A stretch of DNA of 64,000 bases from Locusta migratoria (Eukaryota > Arthropoda > Insecta > Orthoptera > Acrididae). Under the pieces are notes generated by a model, which saw only the letters and a list, made by a program, of their open reading frames with translations, was not told the origin of the DNA and did no database searches. Positions 55,872 through 64,000 of this stretch are shown piece by piece. Position numbers and translations under genes: made by a program. The stretch spans positions 152,417,323 to 152,481,322 of the forward strand of contig CM048745.1 in the NCBI GenBank assembly GCA_026315105.1, given 5' to 3'. Numbering within the stretch: position 1 is the first letter of the stretch; every line of letters begins with the position of its first letter.

Positions 55872-56136
55872 GTGTGCCTGAATAAGTATTTATAATTCCA
55901 TTAATAAGAAAACACACATATTTGACTGTTTAAAATTGGTAAAATGCCGATTGTTTTAAAATTACTGTCAGCAAAATACAGCGCGAATGCTCGCGGGTTA
56001 GAGAGGTTTTCTTTTCGCATGTGAGCGCAGAAGGCGCAAACTTCTGAACTGAGACCTGTGATCGATGGTACATTCTTTTATCTATAATTTACGAGGATAA
56101 CTACAGATTATTTATTATCTACAACACAGAAGTATT

Positions 56137-56348
56137 AAGATATCCCCACCGGCCGCGGTGGCCGAGGGGACTGCGGCGCGCCAGTCACGGTCTACACGCC
56201 CATTACGGTCGGGAGTTCGAATCCCCCCTCGGGCATGGATATTTGTGCCGTCCTTAGTATTAGCTAGTTCATAAATAGTTTGTGAGTTTAGGGCTGATGA
56301 CCCCATAGTTAAGTCCTATAAGCTTAACGAACATTTTGAAGATATCCC
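56137..56348 (+). mobile_element. tRNA-derived SINE, copy 5, with 10-bp TSD
   Basis: Element 56147-56338 between direct repeats AAGATATCCC (56137-56146 and 56339-56348). Slightly diverged head (gcggcgcgccag) and a one-base loss in the ttagggctgatgacc block. Confidence 0.88.
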
Positions 56349-56351
56349 GTA

Positions 56352-56600
56352 AACGGGTTTTCCGACATGCTGATGACGTCATGGGTCAAAGCAGACGGCG
56401 TCGTAAAATATTGCCTAAGCGCTCTACCGTCTGAGCTATTCCGGTAAGCTTCATGGGCTGTCCTCGCAACTTTACTTCTGCCAGTACCTCGCCTCCTACT
56501 TTCCAAACTCCACAGAAATTCTCCGGCAAAACTTGCAGAACTAACACTCCTGGAAGAAAGGATATGTGGAGACATGACTGCGGTGATCACTGTGTCCCCA
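56352..56600 (-). repeat. tRNA-derived repeat fragment, reverse orientation
   Basis: On the minus strand, ggaatagctcagacggtagagcgc is a tRNA A-box region, preceded by agttttgccggagaatttctgtgg and ggtactggcagaagtaaagt. This is the head of the same type of tRNA-linked repeat as at 2990-3075. It runs into gctttgacccatgacgtcatc instead of the usual body, so it is a chimera or decayed copy. Confidence 0.55.
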
Positions 56601-56788
56601 GTGGTGTAGGAGTTCCGTTTGAACCGCGCTAGCGTGCGGACGCTGTGTACTGCCTGCGCTGCGTTTCCTTGTTTACCTTTCTGGACTTGGGTTTCACGTA
56701 GTGTTGTTCATCTGTTATTTCTTGTGTCCGTGTGATTTAATAGTTTTTGCTTCATCGTGCTACTGTTCGTCGTAATTTCGGTTTTCTA

Positions 56789-58226
56789 ACCGAAATTTGC
56801 AGGATACATCATATCCACTAACGCCAGGAAGAACCAGCTGGTTTTTGCTTTTGACAAGCAAACCCGACCGGTACAGCCTACGGCCCTGGAAGTAGATGAC
56901 TGGATTATAAAGGTACTTGGTATCAGTATTGATTCTGTTCACACAATGCAATTAGATAACGTACAATATTGTGTCTTCGTCAAATTTTTCGATCCTGTGA
57001 GTAAAGAAAATCTGTTAGCCAAGTGGGGAACGGAAGTTGAATTCATGCATAGAGATGGAACGAAAAGCAGGGTTTCCATACGGCGTTCTGATATAGTGTA
57101 TAAAACTGTCAGAGTATTGAACCTTCCGATAGAAATAGATAACGACCTGATTAGAGAGGCTCTTTCGAAATATGGGGATATTAAATCTATTACGATGAAA
57201 GATGGTCGCGACATTACTGTCTTCATTCTTTCAATGGTATTCGGTCTGTTGAGATGGACATTAAGTCAAATATACCATCTCACATAACTGTAAGCGGTTG
57301 TAAGGCCCAAATTGTTTACAATGGACAGGTACCTACATGTCACGTGTGTAACGAAACCGGTCATTTGAGACAGGATTGTCCGCGCCGCGTTTACGTTCTA
57401 AAAAATAATCTGACGCAACGGCACAGGCTTACGTTAAATGACGTGTTGCCGAATAATACCCTTGATCAGCTGGTTGGAGCTGTTAATGTATCGGGCCCTT
57501 CTGTTATCCCTCTTGAAGACACAAATCAATTTCCACCCTTGGCACCGAAACAAAATTCTGTTTCTACTGTTTGCGACAATGAAATCTTACCGAAAAAACG
57601 TCCTCTGGAGGCAACTGATAGTTGTACAGATGACGATCTATCCGACACGTCCCACTCGGTACGTAAACAAAAACCGTCCGATGATGAAGTAGATTCGCAA
57701 ACAGGTGGAATGAGGATGGGTACTGATTTACAAGTAGATAATCAGCAGTCTGTAAATGATAAAGAAGGCGTAGTTCACACTGTTGTGCACGAATCAAAAA
57801 TAGAAGTTGCTGCCTGTCAATATCAGCAGCCTTCTGTTAGTGAAAGCATCCAGGACGAACCTACAATAGTATCCGCGACATCAGATTGTCAAGATCTCAA
57901 ATCGGATGTACCAAACAGAGCTGGACAGTGCCGGCCAAGACGTAATCGTGGCCAACACAGAAGGAAGGACAGTAGCAGCAGAAAATGCGGAAGCGAACAC
58001 AGTTGCTACAGATGTCCGACGTAGGAAACTGAAACCACAACCGAATTTGAATGTAGAACGGAGACGGGGGAAGCCAAAATCCGGAAAGAGTGAGACAAAT
58101 CCGAAAAATGTCCGATACGAGACGGTGAGACACGAGTCATTGGAGGAAAAACCTTCAGGCTCGCAAGGAAACAAACCCGTTAGTGATACCGGTGGGACAT
58201 ATCAAAGTGTACAAAAAATAACATAA
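56789..58226 (+). pseudogene. LINE ORF1 (RNA-binding, CCHC knuckle), frameshifted
   Basis: Open from 56789 without ATG. VRVLNLPIEIDNDLIREALS resembles the first strand and helix of an RRM. The frame shifts near 57225 into 57254-58024, which contains the zinc knuckle CHVCNETGHLRQDC. A long polar tail follows. A third frame (57906-58226) carries a basic Lys/Arg-rich C-terminus, probably the true end after another shift. Typical RNA chaperone of L1/Tx1-type elements, now broken. Confidence 0.7.
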
Positions 58227-58339
58227 TAATAATAATAAAAGTTCTGTCACGATACTTAACGTCGAACATACGAGGAAACGTGTATTACGCTACCAGAAAA
58301 TCAGATCACAGGTAATTTAACAGCTGTATACACGCTCGA

Positions 58340-61300
58340 ATGACGCAGTCGTATACCGTCACCACCATAAACATTAACAAAATTACCTCTGAATTGAAAA
58401 TATCAACTCTTAAGGAATTTCTGTACGAATCGGCAACTGATATTTCTTGTTGCAAGAAGTTCTTGTTTCAAATTTGTTTATTCCGGGATATGTTAGTTAC
58501 ATGAATGTTTCAAAGAAACAAATGTTGGCACAGCAGTCTTAGTAAGGGAGGGCTTCCCTGTAACAGAAGTAGAACGTTTGGAATCTGGAAGGGGACTGGG
58601 GTTGAATTTTAGTGACGTTAATGTTGTAAACTTGTACGCTCCTTCAGGAAGTTCGCACCGAGCTGACAGAGCAATGTTCTTTAAAAATGAGCTTATGTAT
58701 CTGTTCAGGAAGAATCCAAGTCGTTTAATACTGGGTAGTGATTTCAACTGCGTTTTAAATCGAAAAGATCAAATCCCCAATTTTAATTTTTCGACTGAAT
58801 TGAAACAACTGGTTACTGGTTTAGAATTAAACGACGCGTGGGAAACTAAATACCCCACAATTGTTGAGTTTACTTATGTAACTGCACACTCACGTACTAG
58901 AATCGATAGACTGTATATCTCCAAAAATCTTGGAATTTCCTTGACGAAAGTAGAAACGATACCTACGTATTTTTCGGATCATTCAAGCGTCTTAGCTTGC
59001 TTAAATTTAACGCTACAGCCCGTACGTAGATTCAGGAACCAGTGGAATTTAAACGTATCGTTGTTTCCACACCGAGATTTAGAAGATCAAATTAGAGAAG
59101 CCTTAGCAATTTGCGTGCGTGCCCGTAGTCGACATGTTTCTACTTTAGATTGGTGGGTTAAAATAGCGAAGCCGAAACTGAGGAAGACACTTATGCAGTA
59201 TAGTGCCCAAACCGCTAGGGAACGGAAAAGTACTATAGAATATTACTATTCGGTGTTGAGAGAATTATATGATCAGGTCTCATCCGGGTTCACAACACGG
59301 CTGGCAGACATTAAAAGAGTAAAAGCCAAATTACTAGACATCAAACGGAAACAACTAGAAGGACTAAAACTAAAATCAAAGGCTAATTCAGTATCAGAGG
59401 ACGAAACGGCTTCACTTTATCGAAGGATGCCAAAAACAGTAGAAGTACCCTTATTGATGAACTTCGAACAAACCATGGCACGATCCTCAGAACTCAGCAG
59501 GATATCATGAAAGAGGTCTATTGTTATTATCAGGAGCTATATTCTGGTAAACCATGCTGCGAGGTGGCCTTGGAAGATTTTCTCGCCGTAGTAACACCAC
59601 AGTTGACGGAACATGATAATGAACTTTTCCTTGCACAAGTCACAAAAGATGACATCTATGACATACTATGCGTCTCGCCACCCAAAAAATCCCCAGGCAC
59701 GGATGGTCTGCCAGTAGAATTTTATATATGCTACCGGCCAATTACGGACGTCGTGAATGAAATCATGCAGGACATAGTAATACCACCTGAATTCAAAGAG
59801 ACTAAAATTGTACTAGTCCCAAAAAATAGAGGGAAAAAAGATTTGAATAACTTCCGGCCCATATCGTTACTAAATTCGGATTACAAAATAATAGCGAGAA
59901 TACTAAGCAAGAGAATATCTTTACTGACAAATAAAGTTATTAGTAATCATCAAAACTGCGCAGCAGGCAAAACAATTTTTCAAAACATAGCAGAATTAAG
60001 GGATGTAATCGCATTAACTTCCGTAACTAACATAAAATGTGCCTTAATTTTCTTGGACTTTTTATAAAGCTTTTGATTTGGCGAGTCACACATATCTTTG
60101 TAAGACATTAAAAAAAAATTGGTTTCAATGATCGTGTCATACAGTTGATAAAGAATGTTGATACAGGTATTAAGCGCAAAAATAGCGGTAAACTGCCAAA
60201 CAACTAAGACGTTACAAATAAAACGTGGGATACCTCAAGGTAGTCCTCTGTCTATGTCCTTATTTGCTATTTCACTGGACCCTTTTCTGCAACAAATTCA
60301 TGCAAAATTAACAGGTATAATGATAGCCGGACATAAAACTACGATAAGTGCCTAAGCTGATGACGTGGGAATCATCATAAGGAATAATAATGATAAGATA
60401 CACTCGCTACAGTTATTAAAAAATTTTGTTGTGCATCTGGGTCAAATGCAAATGAAAAGAAAAGTAAGATGTTAAATCTCAGGGGCTTCGATCATATTAA
60501 CATTGATTGGGCGACATTAGTAGAGCAACACAAAACGCTTGGCATCACTCTGACGCCGTGCACTATGAAAATGACCGCCTTAAACTGGAAAAACACAGTA
60601 AGGAACGTGCAAGGAGCCATAATCGAAAATTTGTCACGATATATGAACCAGGTTCAACGGACAAAGTACATAAACTCGTGTATCCTTGCAAAAGCGTATT
60701 ATACCGCTCAATTATTTCCCCTCCCCGAAATGATAGCAAGGGAATTAATGTCAAAAATTGCAAGTTTTTTATGGAAGGGAGAAACGTTTCGAGTAGCTGT
60801 CAGTGTAGCGGTATTAGATCCTAAAAATGGTGGATTAGGACTAACAGATATCTCCAACAAAGCATCTGCACTCTATATTAAACGGCAAACGGAATTTATA
60901 AGGACAAGACCAGGGAGCATTACGAGCCAACTCTTTGACATTGTGAGACCGTACAGCTTAGAGCCTCCTGTTGACGTCCAGAGAATTAATAGGCGACTGC
61001 AGCACGTGAGGGCTTTCTACATCGAATTGAGTTACCTGAGTGACGAAATTAAACATTCGTCACAGATAACGACGAAAGCTATTATACGGGAACGGAAAGA
61101 CAATGAAGCTAGAAATAAAATAGAAAAAAAAGTTTCCGAACCTGGACTGGACCACCATATGGAGAAATATTAGTTCTAATACCCTTACGTCAGATGTGAA
61201 AAGTGCATGGTATAAGGCTATCAACAACATAATTAGCACGAACGAAAGATTGTATGATATCGGCATCAGCGACAAAAACTTGTGTATGAAATGCCACTTG

Positions 61301-61587
61301 GTCGACAAAGTTATACATAGATACACTTGCAACGGCAATATACAGATTTGGAAATGGGTTCAAGAAAATGTAGCATTGATTACGAGGACTTCACCAGCGG
61401 CTATATTGATAACGTTGCTTCATAGACCGCAAGAACGTTACTTACTAGAATCAAAGAACAACGCCGTGCACTGGCTACTGGGTCATTATGTCAATTACTT
61501 GATCAACAGGCTGGGATCAGAAAGTACTATCGATTTTCTAGTGTACTTGCAGTGTGAATATCACAAAATGTATAATTATAAGAATTC
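58340..61587 (+). pseudogene. L1/Tx1-like ORF2 (endonuclease and RT), frameshifted
   Basis: The endonuclease N-terminus is scattered (58380-58577). It then reads cleanly in 58578-59510: VNLYAPSGSSHR, LGSDFNCVLN, RIDRLYIS and FSDHSSV. RT part 59507-60067 has PKKSPGTDGLPVEFY, NNFRPISLLNSDYKI and a motif A (ALIFLDF) cut by a stop. 60155-60355 has GIPQGSPLSMSLFAI. The catalytic motif, read as ADDVGIII, follows directly after a stop near 60355. 60469-61173 and 61196-61609 carry the connector and a cysteine-histidine segment (CMKCHLVDKVIHRYTC). At least five disruptions. Confidence 0.8.
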
Positions 61588-61785
61588 AAATGTTCAAATG
61601 TTTGTATAGCTTATGGGACTTAACTACAGGGTCATCAGTCCCTAAACTTACAAACTACTTATGAACTAGCTAATCCTAAGGACGGCACAAATATCCATGC
61701 CCGAGGGGGGATTCGAACCCCAGACCGTAGTGGCCGTGCGGACCGTGACTGGAGCGCCTCAGTCCCCTCGGCTACCGCGGCCGGC
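61588..61785 (-). mobile_element. tRNA-derived SINE, copy 6, reverse orientation
   Basis: Reverse complement of the same family, from the tail (tatagcttatgggacttaac) to the head (ctaccgcggccggc). No target duplication is visible. The left flank is the LINE and the right flank is the 155-bp repeat, so the locus was probably rearranged after insertion. Confidence 0.85.
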
Positions 61786-61940
61786 ACCTTTCACTCATAC
61801 CGCTAAAGTTTATTTTATTTAGCGCACTCATTTCCGATGGCGATAAGACCAGAATGAATCATTGCGTATCTCATACATGGTTAGAGGTATCAAAATATTT
61901 TATCAAATGATAACGTGCAAAGAGGGGAGTATTTTGCCAC
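61786..61940 (-). repeat. 155-bp repeat, inverted partner of 54161-54315
   Basis: Reverse complement of the repeat at 54161-54315. The SINE abuts its end. Confidence 0.85.
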
Positions 61941-62450
61941 ATGTTGAAAATTGTGTTTGAATGATTTGGGATAGGGTAAATAAGAAACATTGTAAGCAGA
62001 AGTCATGCTGCCTTAGAATAAGATAAAATTTACGTTCAAATAATATCGATTTTCTTGCAAAAACATAATGCAAATAAACTAAATGATAATAGCGAGAGCG
62101 GTCAGACGGCATTTGGTGCAGTATTCTGAGCTGCGGTCATCACGAGTGGCCACTTGGCTCCTACCTTACCTATGTAGTGATTTGTCAAAGTTGGTGATTC
62201 TCTGTACTGCTGTAAACGCTCAACGGCGTTAGTATCAATTGAAATGAAGGAGGTTTAGTTTTGATGTTTTCTACTAGTTTTTGCTGTTTATTCGTCGTTT
62301 CTTTCATTGAAGTTGTCTTAATTAAAAAAAAGAAGTGGTGTAGGGGTCTGCGCAACTGCCTAGAAAGCAGGAGACCCGGGTTCGAATCTCGGCTGGGTAC
62401 ACTTTTTATGCTTTGCCCAATCGCAGTTGATGTCATATATTCTGTGAATA
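61941..62450. repeat. Spacer with a tRNA-like repeat fragment
   Basis: 62335-62402 has gtgtaggggtctgcgcaactgcctagaaagcagg and the B-box-like gggttcgaatctcgg, a tRNA-like cassette lacking a convincing acceptor stem; probably a SINE head or tRNA pseudogene. Otherwise nothing seen. Confidence 0.45.
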
Positions 62451-64000
62451 TCAGAAACACTGTGATATTACTTGGACACTGTAACTTGGTAGTCAGCCGC
62501 GACCATAAACAAATGATAAAAACAGACATTCTTCTTTCCTTGTTAGAAGACAAATCATTTCACAGAATTTAAGACTTTCTTCCCCAAAGCAAACGACTCT
62601 ACTGGAAGCGGTTTCAACACTTGTAAAGTGGTACCTGATTCATAGGGTTACCAAACGTCCGGCTTTTTCCTGACATATCAGGCTTATTTATGCTTTTTTA
62701 ATTTCAGGCCGGAATTATTGTTTTACAGAAAATGTCCTGCCGTTTGGTAATAAAGGTGTAATTTCATCATCTGAAGAGGTTCAGTGTAGCGTCATTGCAC
62801 CAAAGTATAAGCTGCACACAATTAGCTATATATTTTTTCACGAGGTTCGTTAGCAATAGTGTAACTGTTGAAGAAACGTTGCATTCATAGTCCACAAATA
62901 CGGTATCTCTAGGCGAGATATTATTTGTCTCGCGCTGTCTCGATATTTTAATAGTCGATGAATACGATTCGAGATACTTTTTACTTTTTGTCAACTCTTC
63001 TTTGCTATTCCTGGTAGCAAAGCTTCTAGTGAACGTGTTTTTTCTCACACATCTGCTCAGTGGAAAAAAGAGAGGAAGCGTTTGCTGATGGATCCAGTAA
63101 AAGGAATTTACTTGTGAAGTACAATTTCAAGGACATGTCTTGTCAAGAATTGCATAACTATATTCTTAAAGACAATAATTTACCGCTTATCTTAGCAGTC
63201 AGTGTCCTATGTCTGCATGTACGTGTTGCTTACAAATCTAAAGTTTTGTTCCAATCTTTATGAAATCTTGTACACGTAAGCTTCAATCCATGAGGGCGGT
63301 CGCCGTAAGTGTAAGAATCACTTCCGATACTTAGTTCACGAGATACGACGTCATAAATAATGAGATGCGGGAAAAACTGCTGCATTTAGGACAATGCTGC
63401 TCATTTTCTCCTAAACCACTGGATCGATTTCAACCAAATTTAGTACACATTCCTTACCGTAAGATAACAATTGCTGCAGGGTCACGAGTCTCATACGACA
63501 CATGGTACAGAGGATATGACGTCATAAACAATAGGAGTCGCAAGAAAACAAAAAAAAAAAAACAAAAAACAAAAAAACTGCCACATAATGTGGAGAGACT
63601 TTAAAAATACGCTATATGAGAAAGAGTACTTATCGACTTGCAACATACTTTAAGCATAATTTCAAACCCCGTATTAAACTTTTTCTCGTTGACAACCATA
63701 GCAAAATGATGAAAGAAGTTTCTCGCTTACTGCTTTTCCGCTGTTTATGGAGTAAAACTACGGTATTCGGTATGACGTTACAATTTATAATTTCTACACT
63801 ACAAATTGTAGCCGCAGTAAATTTTACAGACAGTATACACGCATATAGTTGAGTATACATTCTAAATTGTATTACAGTATGACACGTAGTTCATGAGATA
63901 TGAGCGCATAAACAGTAACATTCATGGAAAACCGCCCCTTCCCGCACCAAGTTTTAATCTATTATTTCTTTACTACTAACTGTATTCCCAAGAGATTTTA
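62451..64000 (+). mobile_element. Non-autonomous Helitron, second copy, cut by window edge
   Basis: Starts TC after A at 62451 and follows the copy at 3190-4768 along its length with scattered substitutions and a few indels. For example, an extra cttgtcaagaattgcataa block at 63139 is absent from copy 1, and an AAAC-rich insertion lies near 63545. The expected CTAG end would be about 90 bp beyond the window. Confidence 0.85.

Larger units (their letters stand above)
56789..61590 (+). mobile_element. L1/Tx1-like LINE, decayed
   Basis: ORF1 with an RRM-like segment and a CCHC knuckle, followed by ORF2 with AP endonuclease and RT. FLWKGETFRVAVSVAVLD...GGLGL in the post-RT region is an L1/Tx1 hallmark. 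The 3' end is lost where a SINE and the 155-bp inverted repeat begin. GC about 40%, with many frame changes. Confidence 0.8.

Noticed and set aside
1..64000. CRISPR array, bacterial operon or prophage
   Set aside because: Repeats are dispersed eukaryotic transposons and microsatellites; there are no regularly spaced short repeats, no Shine-Dalgarno-led gene strings and no bacterial genes.

Overview
This is a eukaryotic, non-coding-rich, heavily transposon-loaded genomic window. It is almost certainly from an insect and most plausibly an orthopteran (grasshopper or locust type). The basis is the set of tRNA-derived SINEs, I-, CR1/Daphne-, RTE- and L1/Tx1-type LINEs, Penelope-like elements, Helitrons, MULE/hAT/mariner/Academ-type DNA transposons and simple repeats; the orthopteran assignment is inference from remembered repeat families, not a search. 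I see no bacterial genes, operons, rRNA or CRISPR. Layout: 1-2.9 kb is a decayed RTE-type LINE. 3.19-4.77 kb is a complete non-autonomous Helitron, whose sister copy begins at 62.45 kb and runs off the right edge. 5.2-6.0 kb is a MULE-type TIR element with a perfect 9-bp target duplication; a second copy lies inverted at 37.7-38.5 kb. 6.5-8.5 kb carries the best host-like gene, an intact intronless 666-residue ankyrin-repeat protein. 8.5-20 kb is mostly AT-rich intergenic DNA with a hAT-like MITE, one SINE, simple repeats, a LINE scrap and two Penelope-like loci with GIY-YIG endonuclease remnants. 20.1-21.9 kb is a decayed CR1/Daphne-like LINE with an SGNH-esterase trace in ORF1; 21.95-27.5 kb is a nearly full-length but frameshifted I-clade LINE (zinc-knuckle gag, endonuclease, RT, RNase H). 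27.5-33.6 kb is the least conventional segment. It holds an intact 575-residue virus-like ORF, two more copies of its C-terminal module, an A32-like (FtsK/HerA-type) packaging ATPase fragment framed by inverted repeats, a tandem duplication carrying small ORFs, and a GC-rich direct-repeat array. I read it as the wreck of a virus-derived mobile element, Polinton/adintovirus-like in its ATPase, but I cannot assign the large ORF. 33.9-37.2 kb is a patchwork of foldback elements and three SINEs with clear target duplications. 38.6 kb has a THAP-domain exon fragment. 40.5-46.2 kb is a 5.7-kb TIR transposon, Academ-like, with about 560-bp terminal repeats and a broken C8/XPG-type transposase. 46.7-52.1 kb holds a CR1-type LINE, plus an RTE-like LINE split by a 3-kb SGNH/CR1-type LINE. 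52.2-56.3 kb holds a mariner-like element, foldback elements and a SINE. 56.8-61.6 kb is an L1/Tx1-like LINE. No biochemical pathway links these genes; the window is a record of nested insertions around one conserved-looking ankyrin gene and one virus-like gene.
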